A stretch of 64,000 nucleotides of DNA from positions 62,001 to 126,000 of the forward strand of contig NZ_JALCZO010000007.1 of assembly GCF_023555495.1 (NCBI RefSeq), in the 5' to 3' direction. Origin of the DNA: Polaribacter sp. Z022. GTDB taxonomy: Bacteria > Bacteroidota > Bacteroidia > Flavobacteriales > Flavobacteriaceae. The notes beneath the pieces were generated by a model, which was not told the DNA's origin, did not search any database, and saw only the letters and a list, made by a program, of their open reading frames with translations. Positions 16,729 through 24,587 of the stretch are shown here, in pieces (position 1 is the first letter of the stretch; the number at the start of each line of letters is the position of its first letter). The translations under genes and the position numbers were made by a program.

Positions 16729-17598
16729 CTATTTAATATCAGAATTTAAATAGTCTGCTAAAGTAGGATTACTTGGGTCACTAAAATCATTTGCAGGATT
16801 TCCATCACCATTTGCATCTTCATTTTTAGTTAAAACAGCATCACCATCATCATCACTATCAAAAAAGTTAGGAACTCCATCTTCATCTGTATCATCATCT
16901 CTTGGATCTCCATTTCCATCAGGATCTTCGAAAATTGAAGCTACACCATCATTATCGTGGTCAGTATCTTTTACAAAATCGTACAATTCTATATTAAATA
17001 CTAAACATTCATTAGCTATAACATCACCTGTTCCACTACCAGTATTTCCATAAGCCAAACCAGAAGGAATAAATAAAAGCCCTTTTCCACCATTTTCAAA
17101 AGTAATAGGACCATTATTAGTTATATTATTACCTCCTTTAAATTTTGTAAAACCATGAGCCCAACCTCTAATTACTCCATTTAAAGTAAACCAAGTGTTA
17201 TCATTACTATCAAATGCAGTACTAAGACTCTCTGTAGTAACAATAGCTTGTCCATAATATTTTACAAAAACAGAATCCATAACAGTTGGGTAACCTTTGT
17301 CTACTGCTGGTGTTCCAACATTTTTTATATAGTAATATAAAGTGTAATCTATGTCATTTTCTGTAACACTCATAGAACTTACAATATCACTTAAAGGAAC
17401 TTGTCCTGATTCAATTACTTTTACAGAATCTACAGCTGCATCATAATAATGATTTTCTAAAAACTGAGTTAATGTATCATTATCTATTAAAGCTTGCGCT
17501 TCATGATCAAAATCTTCTATAGAAGTAGAACTACTTCCACAAGAATATATCAAAAGTGCAATAATAGCAAAAGCAAAAATATTATTTATTTTCTTCAT
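16729..17598 (-). CDS. FKBP-type peptidyl-prolyl isomerase lipoprotein with calcium-repeat tail
   Basis: A 289-residue lipoprotein (lipobox LLIYSCGSS, Cys20). The FKBP domain spans about 95-210, with VIRGWAHGFTKFKGG and LLFIPSGLAYGNTGSG, the usual active-site region, and NIELYDF at its end. The C-terminal 75 residues are an Asp-rich tail of thrombospondin-type-3-like repeats (DTDHDNDGVASIFEDPDGNG, DTDEDGVPNFFDSDDDGD), which normally bind calcium. The protein should help fold envelope proteins. The fusion of FKBP to such a tail is seen in flavobacteria. It diverges from the S4-protein gene. Confidence 0.9.
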   Translation of the reverse strand: MKKINNIFAFAIIALLIYSCGSSSTSIEDFDHEAQALIDNDTLTQFLENHYYDAAVDSVKVIESGQVPLSDIVSSMSVTENDIDYTLYYYIKNVGTPAVDKGYPTVMDSVFVKYYGQAIVTTESLSTAFDSNDNTWFTLNGVIRGWAHGFTKFKGGNNITNNGPITFENGGKGLLFIPSGLAYGNTGSGTGDVIANECLVFNIELYDFVKDTDHDNDGVASIFEDPDGNGDPRDDDTDEDGVPNFFDSDDDGDAVLTKNEDANGDGNPANDFSDPSNPTLADYLNSDIK

Positions 17599-17636
17599 TT
17601 AATCTTAAAATTTGAGCTCGCAATTTACCAATTTTA

Positions 17637-17644
17637 TACCTTTG
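17637..17644 (+). promoter_or_regulatory. -7 promoter element of the S4-domain gene
   Basis: TACCTTTG (TAnnTTTG) with TTTG at 17611-17614, 22 bp upstream, as a likely -33 element; the ATG follows at 17678. Confidence 0.55.
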
Positions 17645-17677
17645 TAAAAAGACAAACGTTATATTTTAACTAATTTT

Positions 17678-18052
17678 ATGAGAATTGATAAGTATTTGTG
17701 GTGTATTCGTATTTTTAAGACAAGAACTTTGGCAACTACTGCATGTAAAAAAGGGCAGGTAAAAATAGATGCAAAAGCTATAAAACCATCAAGAGAAATA
17801 TTTGGTGATGAATTAATATTAGTAAGAAAAAATCAAATAAATTATCAAATAAAAGTTTTAGATTTACCCGAAAGTAGAGTTGGCGCAAAATTGGTAGATC
17901 TTTATAGAAAAGATGTCACACCTAAAGAGGAGTTTGAAAAAACTGAACTTTTAAAATTTGCAAAAGATTATTACAGAAAAAAAGGAACAGGAAGACCTAC
18001 AAAGAAAGATAGAAGAGATATAGATAATTATCAAGAAGATTCAATAGATTAA
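17678..18052 (+). CDS. S4-domain RNA-binding protein (Hsp15-like)
   Basis: A 124-residue RNA-binding protein. The S4 domain fills residues 1-60: MRIDKYLWCIRIFKTRTLAT begins it, followed by CKKGQVKIDAKAIKPSREI. The remainder is a basic helical tail (YRKKGTGRPTKKDRRDI) typical of Hsp15/HslR, which binds free 50S subunits carrying stalled nascent chains. That specific role is transferred from the family. The gene is 2 bp upstream of the phosphoribosyltransferase gene, a probable two-gene operon. Confidence 0.88.
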   Translation: MRIDKYLWCIRIFKTRTLATTACKKGQVKIDAKAIKPSREIFGDELILVRKNQINYQIKVLDLPESRVGAKLVDLYRKDVTPKEEFEKTELLKFAKDYYRKKGTGRPTKKDRRDIDNYQEDSID

Positions 18053-18054
18053 GT

Positions 18055-18561
18055 ATGACAACATCAGGAAGTATTATATTAAATGAGTTACAAATTTCTC
18101 AGAAAATAAGAAGAATAGCTTATCAAATTTATGAAACTAATAGTGAAGAAAAAGAAATAATTCTTGCAGGTATTGTTGGTAATGGATTTGTTTTTGCAGA
18201 AAAATTAATGGATGCATTAAAAGAAATTTCTCCTCTAAAAGTAACACTTTGTAAAGTTATTATTGATAAAAAACATCCTTTAGAACCAATTACCACTTCT
18301 ATAGAAGTAGATGCTTACAAAAACAAATCTTTGGTGTTGGTTGATGATGTTTTAAGTTCTGGAACTACTTTAATTTATGGTATAAAGCATTTCTTAGAAG
18401 TACCTTTAAAGAAATTCAAAACAGCTGTGTTAGTAAATAGAAATCATAAAAAATATCCAGTAAAAGCAGATTTTAAAGGAATTTCTATGTCTACGTCTGT
18501 AAAAGAACACATACAAGTAGAATTTTCAGAAAAGAAAGCAATAGCTTATTTAGTTGAGTAA
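18055..18561 (+). CDS. Phosphoribosyltransferase domain protein (PyrR-like)
   Basis: A 168-residue type I phosphoribosyltransferase. The PRPP-binding loop is SLVLVDDVLSSGTTLIYGI, with the Asp-Asp pair and SSGTT near residues 97-110. The N-terminal ILAGIVGNGFVFAEKL gives the first PRPP contact. Overall length and layout resemble PyrR or hypoxanthine-type enzymes, but the hood residues that set base specificity are not diagnostic, so I do not name a substrate. Its 3' end overlaps the convergent aroK gene by 12 bp. Confidence 0.82.
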   Translation: MTTSGSIILNELQISQKIRRIAYQIYETNSEEKEIILAGIVGNGFVFAEKLMDALKEISPLKVTLCKVIIDKKHPLEPITTSIEVDAYKNKSLVLVDDVLSSGTTLIYGIKHFLEVPLKKFKTAVLVNRNHKKYPVKADFKGISMSTSVKEHIQVEFSEKKAIAYLVE

Positions 18562-19065
18562 AGAAACTAACTCTTTTGCTACTTCTTTTTTAGTTTTACC
18601 ATCTATTTTTACAATAGTTTTAGCTTTTTCGTAATAAGGGCGTCTTTCAAAAAGATGTTTGGCTACAAATTCTGGAATTTTATCATCTCCTAAAGAAGCA
18701 ATTAAAGGTCTTTTTGCTTTTTTTCTAATTAGACGTTCAATCATTGTTGGAGTGCTACCTTGTAAATAAATAGAAATTGTATCTGCATTATTTATTGTAT
18801 CCATATTGCTAGCATAACATGGTGTTCCTCCTCCTAAAGCAAGAATAAATTCTTCTTCTTTATCTAGAATTTCTTTTAAATACTTGCTTTCTATGTTCCT
18901 AAAATATACTTCTCCTTTTAATTCAAAAATTTTAGAAATAGACATCCCTTCTTTTTCAATTATATAGTCATCTAAGTCTAAAAACTTCATTGATAACTTT
19001 TTAGAAAGTCTTTTGCCAATACTAGATTTACCTGAAGCCATATAGCCTAATAATACTATTTTCAT
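18550..19065 (-). CDS. aroK: Shikimate kinase
   Basis: A 171-residue enzyme phosphorylating shikimate at the 3-hydroxyl in the chorismate pathway. The Walker A loop is GYMASGKSSIGK (residues 7-18), the shikimate-binding DLDDYI is at about 31-36, and LALGGGTPCY is the substrate-binding glycine motif. The lid contains RKKAKRPLI. The length is typical. It is monocistronic, with its upstream region leading into the tRNA promoter on the other strand. aroB lies separately at 55.2 kb. Confidence 0.95.
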   Translation of the reverse strand: MKIVLLGYMASGKSSIGKRLSKKLSMKFLDLDDYIIEKEGMSISKIFELKGEVYFRNIESKYLKEILDKEEEFILALGGGTPCYASNMDTINNADTISIYLQGSTPTMIERLIRKKAKRPLIASLGDDKIPEFVAKHLFERRPYYEKAKTIVKIDGKTKKEVAKELVSLLN

Positions 19066-19136
19066 TGAAATATATTTTTTTGCAAATATCTATAAAATAT
19101 TTTCATTTTAATGCTAATAATTCCAATCATTGATAG

Positions 19137-19144
19137 TATATTTG
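19137..19144 (+). promoter_or_regulatory. -7 promoter element of the tRNA-Lys gene
   Basis: TATATTTG matches TAnnTTTG and ends 19 bp before the mature tRNA 5' end, a fitting place for a tRNA promoter. Confidence 0.55.
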
Positions 19145-19163
19145 CACTCGGTTTACAAAAATA

Positions 19164-19236
19164 GACCTGGTAGCTCAGTTGGTAGAGCATCTCCCTTTTA
19201 AGGAGAGGGTCCTGGGTTCGAGCCCCAGCCCGGTCA
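19164..19236 (+). tRNA. tRNA-Lys (anticodon UUU)
   Basis: A 73-nt cloverleaf. The acceptor stem GACCTGG pairs with CCCGGTC (one wobble), with discriminator A at 19236. The anticodon stem is TCTCC/GGAGA around loop CTTTTAA, which gives UUU. The T arm contains GGTTCGAGCC. CCA is not encoded. D-arm motif: TAGCTCAGTTGGTAGA. Confidence 0.96.
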
Positions 19237-19240
19237 CAAA

Positions 19241-19270
19241 AAATGTTAAGCAAATTTGCTTAACATTTTT
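19241..19270 (+). terminator. Perfect 30-bp palindrome between the two tRNA genes
   Basis: Two 15-bp arms (AAAAATGTTAAGCAA and its complement) with no spacer begin 5 bp after tRNA-Lys and end in a T-run 14 bp before tRNA-Leu. It may terminate after the first tRNA or serve as a processing hairpin in a joint transcript. Confidence 0.6.
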
Positions 19271-19283
19271 GCTTTATACAAAT

Positions 19284-19367
19284 GCGCACGTGGCGAAATT
19301 GGTAGACGCGCAGCCTTGAGGGGGCTGTTTTCGCAAGAAAGTGGAAGTTCGAATCTTCTCGTGCGCA
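19284..19367 (+). tRNA. tRNA-Leu (anticodon GAG)
   Basis: An 84-nt class II tRNA. The acceptor stem GCGCACG pairs perfectly with CGTGCGC, and the discriminator A is at 19367. The anticodon stem CAGCC/GGCTG surrounds TTGAGGG, giving GAG. A long variable arm (TTTTCGCAAGAAA region) and GTTCGAATC in the T arm fit tRNA-Leu. CCA is not encoded. Confidence 0.95.
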
Positions 19368-19472
19368 CTTTTTTACTTTCATTCATTCTTTTTTTAGTAT
19401 TTTACTCAATAAAATAGAATGGTTTCACAAATAATTAACCTTTCTAAAAGCTTTTATCACTAATTTTGTAAT

Positions 19473-20279
19473 ATGCAAAGACTATTAATTACATTGTGCT
19501 TATTTATTTCATTTAGCACATTTTCTCAGAACGATACTATTAAGAGAGTTAAAACTTTAAAAGGGCAAATAATTCATGCTGAAACTAAAAAAGCGTTAAG
19601 TGCTGCTCATATTTTAAATTTAAATACAGTACAAGGAACAATTACAAACGATAAAGGTTTTTTTGAAATACCAACCAAAGCTAATGATACTATTTTGGTA
19701 TCTTATTTAGGATATGCTTCAATAAAATTAAAAATAACTAACGATTTATTAAAAGGTAATGAGTTGTTAATTGCTTTGTATGAAAAACCAGAAGAAATAA
19801 AAGAAGTAGTAATTAAGTCTACAGAATTAATTGGTGTTTTAGAAATTGATATAAAACAAGTACCAAAAGACAGATTTACAAGAATTAAGATTAATGGTTT
19901 GCCTCAAACTTATGAAGTTGGAAAACCTAAAGGAAAAGACTTCTCCTCTCCTATTGCAGCATTATTTCAACCTGTAGATTTTTTGTACAATCTTTTTGGA
20001 AAAAAGCCGAAACAACTTAAAAAGCTTCAAAAGCTTAAAAAAGAAGACGATTTACGTAAAATGTTATCTGGTAAATTTGATAGAGAAGTTATGATGGAAT
20101 ATTTACAAATGGATAGACAAGAATTAACAGAACTATTAACTGATTGTAATTATTCTGAATACTTTATAAAAAAAGCTTCTGATTTACAAATGATTGAAGC
20201 TGTTTTAGATTGTTACGAAAACTATAAAGCTCTAAAAAAAGGGAAAATTGAAAGAAATAAAATTCCTGTAAAGAATTAA
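19473..20279 (+). CDS. Carboxypeptidase-regulatory-like domain protein
   Basis: A 268-residue exported protein. A Sec signal peptide (1-18, cleavage near TFS-QND) precedes a CarboxypepD_reg-like beta-sandwich at about 26-115 (LKGQIIHAETKKALSAAHIL, then FFEIPTKANDTILVSYLGY). This is the N-terminal module of many SusC-type receptors, here without plug or barrel. The C-terminal 150 residues are charged and helical (KQLKKLQKLKKEDDLRKML) and unrecognised. Related free-standing proteins in Bacteroidota have no fixed function. It is a single gene with a terminator after it. Confidence 0.8.
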   Translation: MQRLLITLCLFISFSTFSQNDTIKRVKTLKGQIIHAETKKALSAAHILNLNTVQGTITNDKGFFEIPTKANDTILVSYLGYASIKLKITNDLLKGNELLIALYEKPEEIKEVVIKSTELIGVLEIDIKQVPKDRFTRIKINGLPQTYEVGKPKGKDFSSPIAALFQPVDFLYNLFGKKPKQLKKLQKLKKEDDLRKMLSGKFDREVMMEYLQMDRQELTELLTDCNYSEYFIKKASDLQMIEAVLDCYENYKALKKGKIERNKIPVKN

Positions 20280-20314
20280 ATGTATATAATTTATCTAAAT
20301 CTAAAAATTAGATT

Positions 20315-20345
20315 AAAAGCAGAAACATAAGTTTCTGCTTTTTTT
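20315..20345 (+). terminator. Terminator of the carboxypeptidase-regulatory-like gene
   Basis: Stem AAAAGCAGAAAC / GTTTCTGCTTTT with a 4-nt ATAA loop and T-tail. A smaller hairpin, AATCTAA/TTAGATT, precedes it. Confidence 0.85.
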
Positions 20346-20351
20346 ATAAAA

Positions 20352-20384
20352 AAAGGATCAAAAACAATATGCTTTCGATCCTTT
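20352..20384 (-). terminator. Terminator of the 41-codon gene
   Basis: On the minus strand AAAGGATC pairs with GATCCTTT over a 17-nt loop and is followed by a T-run, 31 bp past the stop of the small ORF. Confidence 0.6.
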
Positions 20385-20414
20385 ATCAACTATTAAAAAC
20401 TAACTAATTACTAA

Positions 20415-20540
20415 CTATAATACTGTTGTAATGTATTTATAGTTATACTTTCTCCTTGTATTCCAAGTCATTCTTTTTGATTGTATAATTCCTTTTGAAT
20501 TACTCTTAATTTCTTCGTTGTTTATGTGATTATTTTTCAT
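20415..20540 (-). CDS. Small basic protein with a WNTRRKY motif
   Basis: A 41-codon ORF on the minus strand. It begins MKNNHINNEEIKSN and carries MTWNTRRKYNYKYITTVL at its end. It is polar and basic, without a signal peptide. WNTRRKY parallels WNLRRRY at the end of the 36-codon product at 14736-14846. Both N-termini are Asn/Lys-rich, and both genes stand alone followed by a hairpin. I take them as possible paralogues of an undescribed small-protein family. No clear TAnnTTTG promoter was found upstream. Function is unknown. Confidence 0.5.
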   Translation of the reverse strand: MKNNHINNEEIKSNSKGIIQSKRMTWNTRRKYNYKYITTVL

Positions 20541-20643
20541 GGTTGTTGTTTTTATATTTACATCTATATGACGTACAATTATTTGTTTCGTTACAAGTTA
20601 ATTTGACTTTAACAGAACTTTAAGAACCTGAGTAATAGGTATA

Positions 20644-20670
20644 AAAAAATCCAGCTTAAGCTGGATTTTT
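20644..20670 (-). terminator. Terminator of the prohibitin-like gene
   Basis: A near-perfect palindrome, AAAAATCCAGCTTAAGCTGGATTTTT, read on the minus strand 24 bp after the stop. Confidence 0.85.
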
Positions 20671-20693
20671 AAGAAATTAAATAAAATTAGTGC

Positions 20694-21527
20694 TTATTGA
20701 TTTCCTAATATAATAGGCATTCCTGATTTACCAGAACCAATAACAATTACTTTACTGTTAGGCGATTCAGACAATTTAACTGTAGCCTCAATACCTTTAT
20801 CTTGTAAAATTTTATCATTTAAAGATGCACTTAATATTCTATTTGCATCTGCTTTACCTTGCGCTTCAATTCTTACTTTTTCAGCTTCTTTTTTAGCTGT
20901 TACAAGTCTAAATTCATACTCTAAAGATTCTTGTTCTTGCTTTAATTTACGTTCAATTGCTTCTTTAATTGTAGGCGGTAAAGTTACATCTCTAACTAAA
21001 ACAGAGTTTAATTGTATGTATTGAGGATCTAAAATCTTTTTAGTTTCCTCAAAAATTTCTGTTTGTATTGCATCTCTTTTTGTAGAGTATAATTGTTCTG
21101 GAGTATATCTACCAACTACACTTCTAGTAGCAGATCTAATTGCAGGAATAATTACACTTTGTAAATAATGCTCACCTCTTGTTTGGTGTAACAAAGCTAC
21201 TGTTTCGTCTTTTGCTTGATATAAAACAGATGCATCTAATTGAATTTCTAATCCATTAGATGATAATACAGCCATTTTTTTCTCAAATAACTCTTGTTGT
21301 CTAACATTATATTTAAATACTTTATTCCAAGGCATTACCAAATTAAAACCTTCATCTAAAGGCGGTTGATCTGTAACAACTCCTCCAAACATTTTATACA
21401 ACACTCCTCTTTCACCTGAACCAATAGTAACAGCCGATTTTGAAACTATAATTATACCTAATACTGCTAATATGATAAAAAATAATCCTCCTTTAGGAAA
21501 CTTAATATCAACTTGATTGTTTGCCAT
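20694..21527 (-). CDS. Prohibitin/SPFH-family membrane protein
   Basis: A 277-residue protein with one N-terminal membrane segment (GLFFIILAVLGIIIVSKSAV, about 14-33) and an SPFH/Band 7 domain (about 34-205; VTIGSGERGVLYKMFGGVV starts it). A coiled-coil helix with AKKEAEKVRIEAQGKADANR follows. The short C-terminal tail is Gly/Ser-rich. Such proteins form ring-like oligomers in the inner membrane and often modulate FtsH-type proteolysis; that role is inferred from the family. No nfeD or protease gene is adjacent. Confidence 0.9.
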   Translation of the reverse strand: MANNQVDIKFPKGGLFFIILAVLGIIIVSKSAVTIGSGERGVLYKMFGGVVTDQPPLDEGFNLVMPWNKVFKYNVRQQELFEKKMAVLSSNGLEIQLDASVLYQAKDETVALLHQTRGEHYLQSVIIPAIRSATRSVVGRYTPEQLYSTKRDAIQTEIFEETKKILDPQYIQLNSVLVRDVTLPPTIKEAIERKLKQEQESLEYEFRLVTAKKEAEKVRIEAQGKADANRILSASLNDKILQDKGIEATVKLSESPNSKVIVIGSGKSGMPIILGNQ

Positions 21528-21571
21528 TCTTATCTATTTTTAAATTCATTCAAATTTACAATATAACTTTG

Positions 21572-22459
21572 TTAAACACAATCTATATATCCACAATCTT
21601 CGTTAGAAATTTCTATCTCTATAGTTATATGTTCTAAGTGAAACTCGTCATGCAAAACCTTTCTAATGTTCTTTTTTAAGATTTTTCCTTCATTCCAGGT
21701 TAAAGATTCTTGTACAATTAAATGCATGGTTAAAACATTATATTCTCCATCCATGGTCCATAAATGAGAGTCGTGAATACTTTTAACTTGTTTAAAATCT
21801 AAAATTTTTGCCCTAACTTCATCAGAAGAAATTTGCATAGGAGTTCCTTGTAAAATTATGCGTACACTTTCTCTTCCGTTTTTAAACACATTATATAGTA
21901 TAAAAAGAGCAATTAAAAGAGAAAGAATTGGATCTAAAATAGGTATATCCCAAAATTGCATTACAATACTTGCTATTAATACTGCTACCCAACCCAAAAC
22001 ATCTTCTAACATATGTAAAGAAACTACTCTTTCATTAATAGAAGTTCCTTTTCTTAATTTTAAAACAGCTGCTCCATTTACTAAAATTCCTAAAACAGCA
22101 AACCACATCATTCCTTTTGCATTAGCGTGTTCTGGCGTTATTATTCTAGGTATAGCTTCTATAATTATAAAAATAGAACCAACTAATAAAATTACAGAAT
22201 TTATAATGGCTCCTAGAAGTGAAAACCTTTTAAAGCCATAAGAATATGTTTTGGTTGGTTTTTTGTTTGATAGTTTTTGAAAATACCAAGCCATTCCTAA
22301 GCTAATACTATCACCTAAATCATGAATTGCATCTGAGGTAATTGCTAAACTGTTTGTATAAATACCTCCAATAAACTCAATTATAGTAAAGAACAGGTTT
22401 AAAAAAAATGCTGTACTTATATTATCTGTTGCAGAATGATGATTATGGTTGTGTGACAT
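21572..22459 (-). CDS. Cation diffusion facilitator transporter
   Basis: A 295-residue CDF exporter of divalent cations (probably zinc). The N-terminus is His-rich (MSHNHNHHS). About six helices follow, with the metal-site motifs AITSDAIHDLGDS in helix 2 (HxxxD variant) and MLEDVLGWVAV in helix 5. The cytoplasmic domain (about 205-290) has HDSHLWTMDGEYNVLTMHL. These are the CzcD/ZitB-type features. It is alone on the minus strand with 44 bp to the prohibitin-like gene. Confidence 0.93.
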   Translation of the reverse strand: MSHNHNHHSATDNISTAFFLNLFFTIIEFIGGIYTNSLAITSDAIHDLGDSISLGMAWYFQKLSNKKPTKTYSYGFKRFSLLGAIINSVILLVGSIFIIIEAIPRIITPEHANAKGMMWFAVLGILVNGAAVLKLRKGTSINERVVSLHMLEDVLGWVAVLIASIVMQFWDIPILDPILSLLIALFILYNVFKNGRESVRIILQGTPMQISSDEVRAKILDFKQVKSIHDSHLWTMDGEYNVLTMHLIVQESLTWNEGKILKKNIRKVLHDEFHLEHITIEIEISNEDCGYIDCV

Positions 22460-22511
22460 ATTTTTTTATTTAATAGACCACTAATTTTATATAAAGATGC
22501 AAATAATTATA

Positions 22512-24488
22512 TTAAATCTTGCCATAATATTTACGAATAAACCATTCTAAAGTTAATAAACTTATAGCAATGATTAATATCCATTTCCAATCTATTAAAT
22601 TTTGTTCTTTTGTTATAGATTTTTGAGTAGTGTAAAAAGATTTTTCTGCTAATAATTCTTTTTTTAATTCTTCGAATTGATTTTTATAATAACGCTTCCC
22701 TCCTGTTTTATCAGCTAATTTTAGTAGTTTATTGGAATTAGCATTTACAAATTCTTCTTCTATTTGATATTCTGTAATTTTAAATCTACCTTTTTTTGCA
22801 ATATTTTGCCCTAAAACAGAAACGATATAAGAATAATCTCCAGAACTAAGATTCTCTATTTCAGTTTGATAAGAATTATTTATCAGTGAAAACGGAAATT
22901 TTGCAACCTTTTTTGAGTCGTTATTGGTAATTGTAATTTCTAAATTAGCTCTTGCATCAAATTGATAATTTTTATCAGTGTAAAAGGCAGAAATATTTAT
23001 GGTAGAATTTGCTGGATATAATGTGTTTGCATTTATATCTAAACGATTTCTCTTTTTATTTGATGCTAAATATTGAACTAAGTTTCCAATAAATTCATCA
23101 AAATCTTGAAAAGAATTACCATTTAAAAAACTAGCAGCTCTCCATTTCCAAATTCCTTGTCCAAATAGTACTGCAGATTTTTGATTGTTTTCTTCAAAAG
23201 TTGCTAATAAAGGTTGTTTTGTTTGAATTCCGTTAATATTTTGATACAATAAGGTTTGGTGTTCTTTAGCTATTTTAACTTCTCCAAATTGATCTTGTAA
23301 AGGTGGAAATTGATTGAAACCAATATCCTTTTGTAAAAAAGTTAAAAAAGAATTTTCATAAAAAGCACTGTAATTTTCAGTTTGATTTATAGCTTGTTTT
23401 GAGATTCCTATTTGTTTTTTATTGATAAAATTCCAATCTGTTTTTACTCCAGAAATTAAAAAATAATTAACCTTACTAGATATAATTTCATTTAAAACAG
23501 GTTTAAACTTATTGTTTGCATTATATAATATAACTAATTGATAATCTTTTGTTTCATTGTTAAAATTATCAATAAACATTATTTCTACAGAACGTTGTTT
23601 GTTTGCTTCAATTGCTTTTTTTAAAGCTCCTAAATCTGGATGTAATATAGATGTTAAAACCAATATTTTTGTTTGCTCATCAATTACTTCAACAGAGAAA
23701 TTTTTAGTATTGTTCTTCGTGTTTTTTTCTCCATTAATTTTTTTAATGGACGCTGTATAATATTGCAATCCTTCTTTTGTAGAAGTAAGGTTTGTAGTTA
23801 TTGTTTTAGAATTATTATCACTTGTAAAACTTATTCTTTTTGAAAACGCTGTTTTTCCTTTGTAGTAAATCGAAAATACAGAGCTTACATTTTCTTTTCC
23901 TTCATAATTCAATAAAACTTCAACTGGAAACTTATTTTTTAAATAACTGTATTTGTTAACGTTTAACTGACTTATTCTTAAATCTTTGTACTGTGCTGTA
24001 TCTCCAAATACAATTGGATACACTTTTTGGTTCGATTTTATAAATTCGTAATCATTTCCAATAGTTTGATTACCATCTGTTAACAATAAAATTGGAGCAA
24101 TTTTATTGTTATAAACCTGATTTACAGAACTAATAGCTTTAGAAATATTCGTTTCATTTTCTTTAAACGATAAAGAATCTAATATGTTTAAGTTTTTACC
24201 AAATGAATATTCATCAATTTCAAATTTATCATTTAACCCTTCATCTTCTTTAATCTGCTGTAAAAGAGTAACAATATTTTTATCATCATTAAAAAAAGGA
24301 ATAGATACTGAGTTATCAACTAAAACAGATAAAACAGGCTTAGTATTTATGTTTTCATTTCTTTTTATTGTGGGGTTTATTAACAATAAAAGCAATAAAA
24401 AAACACTTATACTCTTTAAAATAAATAAATACTTATTTACTTTAGAAGTTTTTTTTTCTTTATAAAAATATTGAAAAAAAGCTACCAA
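22512..24488 (-). CDS. VWA-like membrane protein (start codon uncertain)
   Basis: At least 658 residues. An N-terminal hydrophobic region (to about residue 45), a vWA-like domain with a MIDAS-type LVDNSVS (57-63) and LLTDGNQT, a large extracytoplasmic beta-rich part, and a C-terminal helix (LIDWKWILIIAISLLTLEWF) are visible. It resembles flavobacterial VWA/BatA-like surface proteins; ligand unknown. The start is odd: no in-frame ATG exists before the first membrane helix. The TTG at 24488 lies inside that helix, while upstream codons from ATA at 24548 read (M)KKSLIITTIYIVLSLLLSV, a perfect membrane start. The true start is probably that ATA, a rare start codon or a mutated ATG. Confidence 0.75.
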   Translation of the reverse strand: MVAFFQYFYKEKKTSKVNKYLFILKSISVFLLLLLLINPTIKRNENINTKPVLSVLVDNSVSIPFFNDDKNIVTLLQQIKEDEGLNDKFEIDEYSFGKNLNILDSLSFKENETNISKAISSVNQVYNNKIAPILLLTDGNQTIGNDYEFIKSNQKVYPIVFGDTAQYKDLRISQLNVNKYSYLKNKFPVEVLLNYEGKENVSSVFSIYYKGKTAFSKRISFTSDNNSKTITTNLTSTKEGLQYYTASIKKINGEKNTKNNTKNFSVEVIDEQTKILVLTSILHPDLGALKKAIEANKQRSVEIMFIDNFNNETKDYQLVILYNANNKFKPVLNEIISSKVNYFLISGVKTDWNFINKKQIGISKQAINQTENYSAFYENSFLTFLQKDIGFNQFPPLQDQFGEVKIAKEHQTLLYQNINGIQTKQPLLATFEENNQKSAVLFGQGIWKWRAASFLNGNSFQDFDEFIGNLVQYLASNKKRNRLDINANTLYPANSTINISAFYTDKNYQFDARANLEITITNNDSKKVAKFPFSLINNSYQTEIENLSSGDYSYIVSVLGQNIAKKGRFKITEYQIEEEFVNANSNKLLKLADKTGGKRYYKNQFEELKKELLAEKSFYTTQKSITKEQNLIDWKWILIIAISLLTLEWFIRKYYGKI

Positions 24489-24587
24489 AACACTTAGTAA
24501 CAGCGATAAAACAATATATATTGTAGTGATAATTAGTGATTTTTTTATTTATTGATAAATATATAAATTAGTATTCATTATTGATAA

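Noticed and set aside
19062..19253. Open frame of 63 codons on the minus strand over the tRNA-Lys gene
   Set aside because: It is the reverse complement of a functional tRNA and has no independent support.
24551..24586. ATG at about 24576 (minus) as the start of the VWA-like gene
   Set aside because: It is in frame but a TAA stop (24549-24551) lies between it and the coding region.
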